A program made the translations under genes and the position numbers. The notes beneath the pieces were generated by a model. The model was not told the origin of the DNA, did no database searches, and saw only the letters and a list, made by a program, of their open reading frames with translations. 64,000 bases of DNA, taken from contig NC_052016.1 in assembly GCF_015832195.1 (NCBI RefSeq), positions 84,326,547-84,390,546 on the forward strand. The letters are read 5' to 3'. Source of the stretch: Motacilla alba alba (lineage: Eukaryota; Chordata; Aves; Passeriformes; Motacillidae). Positions 46,521 to 61,300 of the stretch are shown one piece after another; the first letter of the stretch is position 1; each line of letters begins with the position of its first letter.

Positions 46521-49079
46521 GTTTTTTAGTAACAAGAACGTCCTAGGTACATAAAATGTGTGGGATACCATCAAAGACTAGAAGAATGCACGCTGGTTAA
46601 AAATTAGCTTTTCTTTTCAAATCCACTCAAAATTGTGTGAAGGATCATATCCAAAGAAATAGAGTCTTCCATTTTTTAAAGCAAAATCATATCCCTAGTG
46701 GCTTGGGTAAGAGAAAATTTAATGTCAGCGCTAAAACATAATAAAAAAGGTGATAAACCTGACATCTTTCTGCTCTAAAATTGTGAGCTGTCTTGTCATC
46801 AGTTTACTGATTATCAGACTTTACCAGCTGGATGCTATAGGGCAATATGGTGATCTGGTGCCTCTAGTGAGCCATGCCATCCATCATAACCATCATAAGC
46901 AGTCAAAAAAAAATGGCTTTTGCATAAAAACAAAAGTGTGCAGAATAAAAATACCTGTTAATAAAGAATTTGGTGGTATAGAACTACCCATGTGAAAATA
47001 TAAATCAAATGAGTTACATTTAAATTGATAGTGGGGGGAAAGAGTCTTTTCTACCAGTAAGTGTTGCAAGCCTCGGTTGAGTTGGACTTGGAATAATTTC
47101 AGTTGTTCCGCGACTCTAGTGTCCATTAATCACAGCACCAGCCTCCACCTCAGGTTGTCAGTGTAAAGCTTCTCTTAACATCCAGGGAACTTTCTTCCCA
47201 CATTCTGTAGTCGGTGAGTTATTGTGATAATAAATGCAGCAAGGAGCTAGACTCCCTGTCCTTACATGCCCTTCCATTTATCCAATCCAGCATCTGCCTA
47301 TTTGAACAAGTGCATCAGATACAGGCAGCGTGCCAGCTATTAAAATGTTAAACCTACTGCCACGGAGCTGCATTGTACATTTTGTTTTTCCCTTGTCCTT
47401 GAAAAGGACTCACTCCTGAACTAATAGGAGTGTGCTTAATGGTTCCTTGTCTTAAATTCCCTATTTACTTAACTATCTCTTCCCTGATTTGGTACTTTGT
47501 ATTCCCTTCTCTTCATGCTATTCATGGGAACATTAAATACCATTCTACAAGGAAAGTCATTTAAGACACAACCTTTGCCAACTATAGGGAAAACTGATTT
47601 CAAAATCTATTTCTACTCTGATGAAGCATGCAAATCAAATATTTTGAGGGGCGGGAAAAGGATTATTTTTAAAGTTCTTTTTTTTTTTTTAAATAAAGAT
47701 GCTTTTGTTCTTCTTAGGAGCTGACACGACATACCTTCAGCTGGGGGCCCTGTGGCTGTAGTTAGATATAGCTTATGTTTGAATAAATTCACTGGTTTTT
47801 ACTGAAAAAAAATGGTGGTTCTCAGCTTTGCTTTCTGTTGTTCTAAGGGAACTCAGGACTTGAGAATGGCTATGATCAATAAATTAGGAATTGAAGGTCT
47901 ACCACAAACCACAGACCTTTTTGCCCTGGAAATATTGATTTAAGGGAAAGTATTGCCAGATTTATTATGTGAAGATGCTTGCATAATCACGGAACTTAGG
48001 TGACGAACCTTGTTCTCAATTAGATTGCTTTAGCTCTAGGCTTCATTTCATCCAGAAGAAAAATTACTGGAATAAAGGTTAAATATCCAAATCAGAAATA
48101 TTATTGCCTGTGTTCCTTTATGTTTGAAATGGTAATAAAACAAATTGAACATTAACCTAGTAGGACCAAGGCATTTCTATTTGCATGGTTTTGACAGCTG
48201 AATTGGGCAATAACTTCTCCATGTTGAAATTATGGAGTGGTTGTTAGTCAGTCTTTCATTTCCTCAAGCATTTGTGCACAGATTACATCCGCATATTATA
48301 TTTTATTATGAGTCATTAAAATGCTAATCAACAAAAGTACACTACCACAGTTCCAGGAGAGATCTACATTGTCAAATGGGTCTCCATTTTGATACCTTTC
48401 TCGTAGCAAACACAACACATCCACTGAAATCCACACCAACAGCTTGCTTTTGAAGTCTACAATGTTCACATTCTGCACTGCCAGTCTCCTTGTACCTGCT
48501 TTGCCCTTCTGATTTCTTTCTGGTTTCCTAACCTTTTCTCCCTACACCCACCAACCTATTCTCAAGGTAAAATCATGGTTAAGGTGTTTCCATGAAGCTG
48601 CCTCCTCTGCTGTCTGACTCCTATACTTCACCTCCCTGTCACACTCCCACAATTTTCTCTCCTCACATGAACCCTTTGATTTCTGCTTTTCCTCTGTCAA
48701 GTCCAGATTTGTTTTTTTTGTTCTGGTATTTTCTCTTCCTATCTGACTCTTCTCTCTGATTCTGTACTAATTTGTCTTCACTACAAAGTACCTCCACACA
48801 TCTACGTTTTCAACAATTGCTTTCACCATCCATAAATCTGGAAAGTCAAGATATCAATTTGACCAAATAGTACATTGTCCTTACAGCTATCAGCCAGCAC
48901 ATTTACTTTCTGCCTTCAAACTTTTAGTAATGATAACTTTACATCAGCAGAATTTCTACTTGGCTGGCTCTTAGTTAGTCTGATACTAGAATTACATTCT
49001 GGAAAACTGCTGTTTATCACCAAATCTGTGCTTATTCTGTTCCCCTCCTTTCTACCACTGCCCATACTTAGATATCATA
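46521..49079. other. Non-coding stretch, nothing recognised
   Basis: AT-rich unique sequence downstream of the CpG island, with a T/A run near 47680. There is no exon or named repeat. It may hold an intron if the island drives a plus-strand transcript. Confidence 0.45.
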
Positions 49080-49355
49080 TGGATGATGGCATTAAAATGA
49101 AGGAGAGCAGGTTTAGAGTAGCTGTTAGGGAGAAATTCTTTATATAAGGGCAGTGAGGCACTGGGACAGGTGGCCCAGAGAGGTTGTGGACTCCCCATCC
49201 TTGGCAGTGTTCAAGGCCAGGCTGGATAGTGCTCTGAGTGCCCTGGTCTTATGAAAGGCGTCCTGCCTATGGCAGGGGGGTTGGAATAGATGGTCTTTAA
49301 GGCCCCTTCCTACTCAAACCATTCTATGATTCTAGGATTCTACAATTCTATGATT
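49080..49355 (+). mobile_element. CR1 LINE fragment (3' end)
   Basis: This is the least diverged 3' CR1 segment here: 'ggcccagagaggttgtgg', 'ttcaaggccaggctggat', 'ggggggttggaatagatgg', and an end of repeated 'attctatgat'-style octamers. It is 5'-truncated near 49080. Confidence 0.93.
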
Positions 49356-52300
49356 TTTTTTTTTAATTTTACTACCCAGATTATTTCTTAAAAAATATTC
49401 ATATCTTGCTGATAAGTTAAAATTACTTTGTCTTTCTACTTCTCAAACATTTAAATTAAAATCTAACATTTTAATACAAATATTCAAAGATATTTTCCCT
49501 TGCTTAGGAAAAGTTAGCGAGAAAGAATATCCAATTTTTATTCACAGTAGAGTCTACCTCATTCAAAGACAATTCTGTATTAGCAGGAGGTGTAATTCCT
49601 TTCTTTCAGCTCTACCAGAGCAATTACATCCCCTTACCTTGGACTTTGTATCAACTCACTTCTTTGTGTCACTGGCGTATTTCCCTGTATTCCTGGAGCT
49701 TGAGGCTATTTGAGCCATATTTGTCTACTTCTCCATGTTTTTATTTGGACATTGAATTATATGAACTTAGGTCATGACTTCAAGAAGCCTCAAGTTTATC
49801 TGACCATGGACAGTAAAACTAAACAATCCTAAGAGTCATGAGAAATAAGAAAGCTGGCCTGAGTAAAAGAATTGCTCTTACTCTCACCTGATAACAGAGT
49901 CATAACAGGGATTAGCTGAATATGGGACTGCCATGACTTAGTTTAGATAGTTGTGACTGAGGAAGGTTGAGGCATTCTGGCTGCTTTCAAAATAAATATG
50001 TTGATCATCTGCTCTCATTGGCTCCCACTCCAGCTGGCTTACTTGAGTTTTTTAAAAGTAGCATGTCTGTTTGTTGTGCACCTGGTGCAATTCTATTTTT
50101 GGGCTACTATGAGGCATTTTATCAAGTACATAAATCATGCTGAGTACTGCAGTATTTTGAGCATGTGTATGTGCATGTAATTCTAACACATAGCCTCAAA
50201 GAAAATCCTTTGTCAGAATTATAGATCACTAGATATTCATTATTCACCATTGTTTGTATTTCTCTCCAAAACATTTTATTATCTTTTTAGTCTGATAGCA
50301 GTTTTCTAGACCACTGTGCAAGCTTTTACGTTATGTAGCAGTTAATCTCACCCAAAAATGGAACAACAGGTCCTTTGTCTACCCAAATTCACACTGTTTG
50401 CTGTTTGATCTAATCAAAGAAAAATAAACACCATTCATTTTTATCCTACTACTTTTCCTTCCAGTGTGCTCTCCAGATACTAATACAGTCCACAGTGGAA
50501 AGTGAAAAAAAGAACTCACACGGAATAGGCTGAATTCCAGTCTGAAACAATTTGTGATAAGAAATAATAATATCCTCTAAGAGTAAATAAGAGAAACTCT
50601 AGCATCTTCTATGGATATTTTGAAGGTCTGGCTGCCATGCATGAATTCTCAGATGTTGCTGAGATGGAGACCTTCAGAAAGGAGTGGTTAGATAAAAATC
50701 AGGGTCTATCATTTGTTCTTTTTTTTCTAGTTCTGTTTAAACTTTATCTATATGTTTGGGTTTTTTTCTCAAGTAACAGACATGTAATGAGGCTCCTCTT
50801 AAAATAATGGTGACTTTAGGTAAGAAGTTTTCTGAGAGCATTACAGGATGAACTTTCTAATCCCTGCCTTGAAAAAAGTGAATATTTAGATCCATCAGTA
50901 TCTGTTTTCAGTCCCTTACTTCCATGCCTTTCCATTGTAGTTACCTAAGTAGAATTCTAATTTTGTCTTCCCTCTACAGAGAATAAAATGTAATAGCTCA
51001 TGGCTTCAGAGATAAATGTGTTTTTGTTGCTGTTGCCATGTTTTCATCTCTTGTATAATTATTTTGTTTTCTTTTCTGTTTTGTGAGTTTTTCTTAGCCT
51101 AATTCCCTATTCTCTTGTAGATTTGTACTTCAGATTTTAGCCAGAGGCACAAAGTGCTTCTCAGAAACCCTCTTGAAACTTCTTAGTCCATTCCATGAAA
51201 TCAGCATGAATGTTCTTGTCTCATGGGACTCCTAGAATAGATAAAAGCTTGCAAGGGCATCTCCAAAGTAAAAAACCACAAAAGGGAAAAACTCAGCCTG
51301 CCTTTTTACCGTGGGTGAGAAAGACCATCCTTTTATCACAGAATCAAGTCCTCAGTCCAGTTTTCACTGAAGACAGTGGAATGTTTTCCATGAGCTGGGC
51401 TCAGAGCTGCATCAGTGTCCCGCACTCTTCTGCAGTACTAGGCACTGAAGCAAGCACTCCTGTACAGTCAGGCCACGGCAAGACCCCAAATCATCGTTTC
51501 CTTCCCAGACCAAGCAACTCTGTGGCAATGTTTTGTGCTCATATGATTCTTCAGGGCTTTTATTACTTTTTCAAAGCTTTAAGACTACAGGTTATATTTT
51601 TCAGGATGCCATGCAGCCAACTCTCAGTAAAAATCATTTGTACTTTCAAGTCACATTGATACAGAAGGGACCAACTTGCACAGTTTTGAGGTATGATTTA
51701 CAAGCAGCATTATTTCTCTTCCTTTTCAGTCTCTCTGCAGTTCTAAGTCACAGTATTGCCATCTTTTACAACTCCCTTAGGGCAAGATGAACCTCAAATT
51801 AATTTGGCCTTTTAGGATGTATCTTGTTCTGTGGGAACCACCGTTTGCACCAGCAATACCAAACATCAGCCACTTACTGTTAATACAGGATGCAGAACTA
51901 AAATTTATCGTTGCTATTAAATAAAATTTATGTGCATTATTTACAAGCCTGTAAACATGGCCTTTCATAAATAGATAATAAGCTTTTCATGTCCCTGAAC
52001 ACAGTGTCATTAGGCTATAATGTACAGAGGCAATCGAGCTTCCAACTCGAAGTTAGGTTTTGGTAGAAGTTCAGGTACTTCAGCATCAACTGGGAGCCTT
52101 TGAGGATCTGCTCACAGAGAGTATGGAATACAGAAAAGCATTCCAGAACAATATACCTTTTAATATCACTGTTCCCTTCCTCTTGCCCTGGAAAACCTTG
52201 CAAAGAGCCTTGGTTGCTTTGTTCACACATCACCCTGACCTGGGCATGAAAGCTTCTTCGTTGTACTCACTTTAGGAGACCTTGAGGTGCAGGTGAGTTT

Positions 52301-55300
52301 GGGATCTTAGGGAAGGTGTGTGTACATCCTCCACCTGCACTTAGTTCTAAAAGGATCCAGGGCAGCAACTGAAGGCATCTGGGAACAATAGTTCAAAGTC
52401 TTGGATAACAGAAATCTCAGGAAGGGAATTTCTCTTTGGAAAAAGTTCATGCCATCTCATTTTAGCTACTTTATTGAAATACTTTAATGACAATGCTGAT
52501 GGTTGATGTTTTCCATAATGGTATTTCCAGAAAGGAATTAATATCTCAATAGGGCAAAACAGACACCTCTAGAGGGCTGTCTCCCTCCACATTCCCTACA
52601 GGGACCATGGGGAACTAAGCTTTCAGTGAAGATGCTTCATTTAGATGCCTTCAACCAGACACTAAACTGCTTTGAGTTTGGTACATGGAGGAAATGACTT
52701 AGGTGTTGAACTTAATAATTTGCAGGAGATCAAGGACAAACTTCTGCTCTCTTTCAGCAAACCAAAGTGCATCTTCAAACAGAGGGAAGAATGAGGCTTC
52801 CTTCATCCATTCCCTATAGTAAGAGATGAAGAAACATATTTTTGCTCACACTGAAGCAAATCAATATCTGGTCTGGCATGGTTTACTTCAAATCTTTTTC
52901 TCTTTAGAACTTGTGCAACAACTGCCATGCCGTACACTCAGCAGAATGGAAAAACATGGAGAGAATGTGCCTGTGGAGAGGAGACAGGGATTGTTTATGC
53001 ACTTGAGTACACTGTATGCACAATTACGTACATCACCACTGACTGTCGCTCCTGTAGGAAAAGTGAATCACCATTTGTGCTCAGCAACACAGTGGTTCAG
53101 AAGAAGTACCCAAAGTTTTTATTTGCTTTATTTTTTTTTTCATTCCATTGGCTACAGGAACTACATAATATACTGTCTAACATACAATACTTTGATATTT
53201 TCTATCTTGTAGGGTTACATTTTTTTGTCACTCGTTCATTGAGTTCTGTCGGAAATCTCTCTGACAGAAGTTTCCCTTTTCCCCTATCCTTGCTCCCAAT
53301 TGGCCAGATACAAATCTTTTCAAAATAGCATCTCTCTCCACCTCCACTCCCCACAAAATCTCTTTCTGTGATACCATAATTATAAAAATTAATGCATAGA
53401 AAAGGAAGAACTGACCTTAGGTGTCTTTCACTCACTAAAACTAAGTAGGCAACATGTTCATTTTTGCCATGTCCAGGACTTCCAGAACAGTCCCAGCAAT
53501 CATGAATCTCTTTAAATTCCTTTAAATATATCTCTTTAACCTCTGAAGACCTCCTCCTAGCAATTGACAAAATACTTTCCATAGCAAATTAACTGTACTT
53601 GCAGCTCTGTACTGGCTTTTGGTTCAGAGGTTAGTAAACACTTTCGTGTCATGTGCAGGATCACTCATTTAGATATATGTAAGACAGTTTTCAAAGTAAC
53701 TGCATTAAATGGAGTTAAATGTATTTATTATAGGATGTTTCTGAAATAAGAATTCACAGTTGTGAAGTTGGAAAACCTGGTGCTGCTGTACTTTTTTGGT
53801 TTGGTTCAATATCCTGCTGGTAAGATTTCTACCCTGCCAGATGCTGCTTGGGGCACACCAAGCCAGGGCTGAAGTCCCATCCCACCCTCAACCCATCCCC
53901 AGGAAGGTGCCTGATGCTCAGGGGCTGCTCCTGGTGTCCCTGGCTGCCCTGCTCCTGGCTGGGGTTGTGGGACAGCCCTGGCTGACAAGACCCTGCCCTG
54001 CCACCCACCCAGCTCAGGAAGCCACCTCTCCCGCACCATCACAGTCTCAGGGAACAGCCAGTCTTTCCCTTCTGGAGAGAGGCATTATCTCTGCATGGAA
54101 GGGGCTGAAAATAAACCCTGGTTTTCTAGAGAATATAAAACCAAAACAAACTTTATTTGTGAGGACATCTAAAGATTTCCTTTCCCTCCACATATTCCCT
54201 TCTGCAAGGCTACTGCATGCTATAACCAGTCATCAGCTATCATTGCTCCGCAACAGGTCAAAACAATGAATATCAGAATCACAGCACAACTTGCCCTGAG
54301 AATTCGGGTAATTTATATACAGTAAAGTGTACTAGAAGTGTTGTGATTACTGCTGAGCGGGGCTATTCCATCCATGAGTACCAATGATCTCTGTTAAAGT
54401 AATTTAACCATTTCACATGGTTAAATGGGCACAGGAAGTTAGCTGTTTTGAAGACGACAATGCTCTGATAATCTGTAAATTTTCAATGGATTCTGTTGTT
54501 CAAAAGCCCAAAAGGGAAATGTTATGAAAGGGCATTGCTGTCAGGGGTGGATGTGCCAAGTATCGGGGCACAATCATGAACCCACTCACTCGCCCACAGG
54601 TGAGAAAACATGACTGGCAAAGGAGCATCAGTAGAACAGCAAGAGGGAAGGAAAGACATGTGAATATTTTGGTTGGCAAATGTCATTTTGCCCAGTATGA
54701 GTTCTTGTCAGACTTAGGATTTTGTATCAAAAGTGCTTTGGATCTTGATGAGCTGCACAGCCGGAACAAGTAGATGTAGAGAATTACCACATTGTTAATA
54801 GCTCAAGGTCTCCTTCCTCTCTATTGCTCTCACAATGGGTCACTGATAAGAGCTAATATGTTTGTTTTGGTTAGTGGGTTTGTGTTTGTACCCCCAGTTG
54901 TAGCCATTTGATAAAACCACAGCACTATTTCCCTCCTCCTGTGTCCCTGACACACTACAAAACAACAACAAGGGAGAAGGCAGAACAAAACAGCAGATGA
55001 TAAAAACATGAGATGGCCACAGTGGTGCAGTGGGAGCACAGAAGTTCAGAGGCAAAGAAGAGCAGTGCCAATACTCTTCTCTCAGAGAATACATTAATTA
55101 TAGGGACAGTTTTATTTATCCAGTCTCATGTTCTCATACAGTTTTATTGATCACAAAAATAGTTTAGCATACCAGCAGGAATGCTTTTTTGTATCCCACT
55201 GTGCACTACTAAAAACCCAGAGATATTTTACATCCATTGGGGTCAACAGAATTTATTTCTTACATGTATTGCTATTGCAATACCCAATTTTTAGCTGTTC

Positions 55301-58300
55301 TAGTTGCCATAAATGCTTCCACTGATGAATGCATATAAACAGCAGTTCACAAAACTTCAATGGATTAGTTTGAACCTCATCTTAAGTTCAATAAACCAAG
55401 GATACAGACATATCTAGACAGCTTTAATGTCTCATCAAAAATATTGATCATCCTATTGGCTTTTTTTACCAAGTCTCCAGTGAGACCAAAACATCTTTCT
55501 TTTTTTTTTTTTTTTCTTTTTTCCTGTCCAAAGGAGCAGAAGAGGGTTCTTAATTATACTGTAGAAAATATGGACAGTCTCATAGTAAATATCCTTTTTC
55601 TCTTCCCTCAAGCAGGAAAGAAGTTAATCTCTGCTTTTTGCCTAAGAGAGACATGTCCCTATATAAGATTTTGGTCCTGACTTCTGTTACATAGTCATGA
55701 CTCAAACCATTGTGAAGTGCAATTCTTGGTAAAAACACATTACTTGAGAAAAGGATCTTATTTCTAATCACTGCACTAGTATTAGTGCTTCTAAAAATAA
55801 CCTTCTTGTCTCCAGTCTCGGCTGTATTCTTCCAGTGCGGTTATTGAGAACCACTGAACCTGAAATATGGTTATTGCCTGTCTCATTAGGTCAGTCTCAC
55901 ACTTAATTATTGAATGTAAGTTATGTTGACATTGCAAAGTTAGGAAGTTTGTCTCTGCTTTGGTTCTCTTGGTAAACCCTGAACCTTGTGCTTCTGCTGA
56001 TAGAACACACAGCCTTTTTGTTTTCCAACTGCCTAACAGTTTCAGTTTATTTGAGCCATGTGGAGAAATAGTGGATTTCTTTTTATCTTTCTCACTTATG
56101 TCCAGTATTTTCTGCTTGGCTTCACTGGCTTATTGTAGCTCTCCTTCAAAAAAATGACAGGACATACATTGAGATTAGGAGCCAAAATGGTCTTCAGCTT
56201 TCCTCAGAGAGAAACATGCCTAAAATAACATCAATTTTGAGTGCTTTTTTATAGCTAATATCACTTAACAAAAGCTGTTACAAAATGAATGTGATGACCT
56301 CTACATTTCTGAATAGGTCATTTGGATTTAGTACTGCTGTAAATATAAAGATCCTGTTCGGTGCTACTGCCAACATTTCCATGAACTCAAGACACTAACA
56401 GTCCTTGGCACAGACACCATTAGTACCAAGCGAGCTGTATCTTCTCTCACAAGTGTGAGGTCTGACAGCTTCAGGGTGCCAATTCTCCAGCTCTTCTATC
56501 AACTTGTGTACCAAATACTGGCAGTCTGGGTGTAACTCTTCCCCTTACTAGTCTGTGAACACAAGATTGTTTTATGAAAACATCATCCTGAGATTAGGTT
56601 TCAACACTCAAGGGAGGAGATAATTTAGAAGGATTTGCCATTCACCAAATGCTGTAATGACAATATCAGTACCTATCTTGGCAAAGCTTTGTCATCATAA
56701 AATCCCAAGAATGTACTCTCCCACGGTCATCTGCAGACTTTCAGGCAGGTGCCTGGTCTGTACAAACATCTCCACAGGTATCTGTAGAAAAATTGATGAT
56801 CTTCATCAATCTAGATTGTTTCCTGGTTCATTTAATACAATTTCTTACCCTGATAGTAAAAAATCATGTGGTGAGCTCTCCAACAAGTAGATCCTAACCT
56901 TCTATGGACAGTTGCTGGGCTTTGTATCAAATTGCAAGGACTTTGCTAAAGATGATTGTCTGTCTTCTGCTCTCACAGAATGTCAACAAACTGCTACAAA
57001 TTTAAGTGACATGATCTAGCTGAGACTGTGCTAATAACTAAGTCCAGATCCTCAAATATTTTCAGCCCTACTGAAGCCCTGTTAAAAATGCTTAAGTGCT
57101 TGCAAGAGCATGTGTCCCCCTTGCATGCCATATATATAAAAATTACCACAGGGCTGCTCTGCTCCTCACAAACATGGAGGATGGAAGGTAGAAGTCAGAA
57201 AATATGCATTCAAAATTGTATCACAGGAAGACAAAAATTTGACCATAACTAGACTGAGTAAACTCTATGCCTTCCTAAGCCAAATCATCAGAGAAATTTA
57301 ACAGGAAAAAACCTCCAAACATTATTTAAGATGAAAAACTTGTCTAAAGAAGAGAGGAGATTGCCATGTATGAAAGTCTATGCTGCTTTAAGAGACAGCA
57401 GCAGGTAATTTCAAAAATGAAGCAACGGAGCTGCTGTGATCATAAATTTTTTGTATGATGTAGGGCGAAGAGTAACCTCCATGGCTGCAGAACATTTGAG
57501 TGGAGGGGACTGAGGGAGAGCAGAATGTCTGGCCTGTTAGAGCCAGCCCATCAAAGAGGAAAAGAGTTTTAGAGAACAAGTGGGCTGTGCTGATGGGAAA
57601 GAACTTTGAAGTGGGAGAAACCAATATAGATTTACTGCTCCTCCTACCACTTCCCTGGGTCTCACTTCCACCCCCCAAAATAGAGTAGTAGATTCATGAC
57701 TAAAATTACAGAGATTACTGTTTTCCTTTCCCTCAAAGGGGAAATGTGCCAAAGGGCAGGAGTTGTGGACAAGCAGCGCATAAACCACCCTGCCCTGTCC
57801 TGCCATCCTGGTGACCATCCCCAGGGGAGTGTCCCATGAGATCTAAAAAGCCCGGCTCGTGGATGGACACATGGTGTGATGAGTCTGTGAGGTCTCTATC
57901 CCAAATCCATGGGTGAAGTGCAGATGCATCCAGCACTGCTGTGTGTGGTGAGTTATTTGTCTACAGGATAATGTTACTTGTCAGCAGTCTGCTCTGAAAT
58001 GTGTGTGTGTGTCCATGTCACAAAGTGGTTTATGCACTGATTTTTCAAATGTAATTATGACAAATAAATACTTAGATCTTGTTTCCCAAGGTGATTTGTT
58101 TTGATGACTTCACGCATTGGTCTTCGCTGCCTGCCCAACAGTGGGAAAATGGGAGCTGTCACTTCAGCTCCATACCCAGAGCTGGGAACACTAACTTGGC
58201 CTAAATCTTTAGACATAACGCTTTATCTGTCCTGAAGCAGGACATGTTCTGTGATGATGCATCTCCTCTGTGGGCAGCAAAAGTCCCTTTGTAGACAACC

Positions 58301-61300
58301 CTTAAGGAAATCCCCTTCTACGTGATTCCATGCCTGCATGCATTGAATGCCATAACGTGAATGTACGTGACTTTGAGTAGGCATCTCTCACAGAATTCAC
58401 AAGATGCAAGCCTTGTTCTTTGTCAAGATGCAAGCCCCTCAAGCAGACAAGAGGTAGATGGTTACAAGTCGGGACAGACAGCAAGCTCCTGTCTGAGGGC
58501 AGCTGGTGGCAGTCACTGCTCTGTAGTAACTGTGTAACTTCATGGGTTTTTACCTTACTCTGCACCCTAAGTAGCTTATTCTTTCACTGAAGGGTAAGAA
58601 ACCTCAAATTACCTCATGCACCCCACAGCCTGCATCAGCACCACGTCTTCTAATTACATATTGCACTAAAAGGTGTTCGTTTGATATCAGCTTTTAATTT
58701 GCTACCTTACAATTTCACTGAATGTCTCCATAGTCTTGTGCTGAGCCAGGGAAGAGAGCTGTCTCAACAGAGGTTTTTATCTATCTTGCCTGTGCCATTC
58801 CTTACATTAACTACTATTATCATGTTCTCTTTTAAATGTCTGTCTTGTGAAACAAACTCTCCCAATCATTTCAATCTATCCATGCACAGGTTTTCTGCAC
58901 TCCTAATCAGCCCTGTTGCCTTCCTCTCAATACCCACAACCTCTGTTTTGTACTGTGTTCTGTTGGCAGATGGTGAAAGTACTGCTGCAACCTGTTTTCT
59001 TTTAATATAATGGGTATATAGTAATTTTTTTGTGTGTTTTTTCTCAATGCACAGGCAATATAAGGACAGGTTTTGATTCTGAATATAGTTGCATACTAAA
59101 GAAAGGCTTTCACTTGAGCTGTCCCTAGTGGTAAACAGGTGTCATTCCTGAATAAGGATTCCAAGTAACTTCCAAGTTTCCCTTCACACGTGTGTTATCC
59201 AGCGACATTGAGCTTAATCTGACATTATGTTATTTGTTTGCCTCACTAGGGTAAGTCCCTCTGATGCTCCTGGGGGTCTTTTCAGGATGTGACAAGCCTT
59301 CATAGCCATCACAGAGTGTGGCTCATAGCCAAGTCTGTAATTTGAGGAACTCTTTAAGCCCAAATAAGCTTTCACTGGTCCCCAGCTGCTCGCTCCCTGC
59401 TTTATGGAGCCATGCGTGTTTGCGCGGTTACACCATGAGCCAGGCTGGGTAACAGGCCTGGCTGAAGGCTGACACGGGGCCAGAGCCCATGTCCTGTCCC
59501 CGTGTCCCCTCCCCATGTCCCATCTCCATGTCCCATCCCACCGAGCACGGAGCTGTGGAAGCAGCTGTGTCCACAGGAGGAATGAGCCACGGAGAGTGGA
59601 GACCCCTTCTTTCAGTGGCAGTGCTTTCTTAAACTGCCAAGCAATCTGTGACTTACAGCCTTCTTCAAGAATAGCAAATTGTGTTAGAACAAGCTTTATG
59701 CAGAAGTATCTGTAATCAACAAACAGCCTGAGGTTACCCATGCTGAACACCTCACCTGCCACAGGTGGCTTTGCTGTTTGTGTGCCTCCCTGTGTCCCAG
59801 AATTCTCCTTCCTGGAATCTCATCAGAGGGGAGATTTCAAGAGATTCATCCAATTTTTTGGTATGAGATACTGTTAAAAAGCAGAGCTGAGGTGCTTCAT
59901 TAAAAATCAAATTGGATTGGTTCGGTATATATCAAACATCAGATACATAGCCAAGGCTATTAGGAACTTCCAACAAGAGGCAGATGAAGAATCATTAGCC
60001 TTGAAAACCTGGAGGATGAGATTACAAACACATCAGCCAATAAATCACAGAGGTCAGTTTTGCAGAGGCTGATGTGATATAGCAGCAATGTGTTTATGCT
60101 GTGACAAGTCAGTTGGATCAGAGTCAAATCTTCTTTGGGATAAAAGATTTTGGTTTTAATGCATACTGTCTCCAAATGGCTGCTATGCAGCCTTTATATC
60201 CAACACCTCTGGTCAATTCAGGATTACAAATAGAAAATCTAAAATAGATGAAACTGATAAAACAGAAGTATTGCTGGATTACCTCAAGATGCAGATTTGG
60301 CATTAAAATATCTCCAGAGTAAAGCAGCATTACATGATTTAACTTCAATTCTATCCCGACCATTTAAAAATGTTTCTAGTATATTTTTATAGCCTCAGCT
60401 TAAATCACATCTCGTTTTGAGAGAAGATTCCCTAAATCATGTCTTTCTAAGGAGGACTTCAGGGCTAACATGATCTTTTTATTACCTTTTCTAAAACCTT
60501 GACAAAAATTGTCTAAGAGTAATAAGGTTGGGAGGCACGATGCAGATAGAGAACCTTATGCTTATGATGAATGTTACACTTCTTCAATTGCTATGAATTG
60601 GTTTGATACCACAAATTACTACACTTTTGAAAATCTTCCCTGCCATAATGCCCCAAATACTTGTAGCATAAAATGCAGATTTATTATTGTAATAATGAAA
60701 AGAAGAAACTGCAATTGAGGCAACAAAGAGTTTATATTAGTCTATTGTCACACCAAGCAATAGATAATGTGGCTACATGAAAAAATTAGATTTTGACAGA
60801 GATGTAAAGAGAATTTTCGGTGTTGTGACCTTTTGTCTTAGTTTATTCTGGTCTTGTCACCACCAACATATAGGCAGACACTTCATCTAAGTCCCTTCTT
60901 TCTTCCTGCGCTTGCCTTCTGCTGGCACATCTCAGACAACCATTCCTTTTGTTCTCCACATACAACAAATCATAATTTCAAATGTAATCTGCCAATTGGA
61001 GGATCAAAAAATATTTTTCCAGACTGCCTCTATACTGCATTAAAAATAAACCAAAAAAAAATCAAATTTGGCATAATCTCAACTTTTTTTCTTTTTTTAA
61101 GTCACCTTTTGGTAGGAAAAGAAGCTTTGATAGTGAAGGGTTATCCTTTACTTGGGATTTTTTCTTTTAATGGTGGTCTCTGCTGCTGCAAACCAAGAAG
61201 GTGATAATTAGTGTCTCCTACTGTTTATGCCTGCTGCCATCTACAACGATGAGCTATTATTATTCTGTCTGCTAACACTTGGAAAGGATATCAGTTGGAG

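Noticed and set aside
53796..54269. Open frame with a hydrophobic run like a signal peptide (LLLVSLAALLLAGVVG)
   Set aside because: The hydrophobic run is about 46 codons from the only upstream ATG, and no known protein or splice layout supports it. GC-rich Leu/Ala runs appear by chance.
59214..59762. Minus-strand open frame of 182 codons
   Set aside because: Part of it is a translated 'cccatgtcc' minisatellite (Trp/Gly-rich). No family is recognised.
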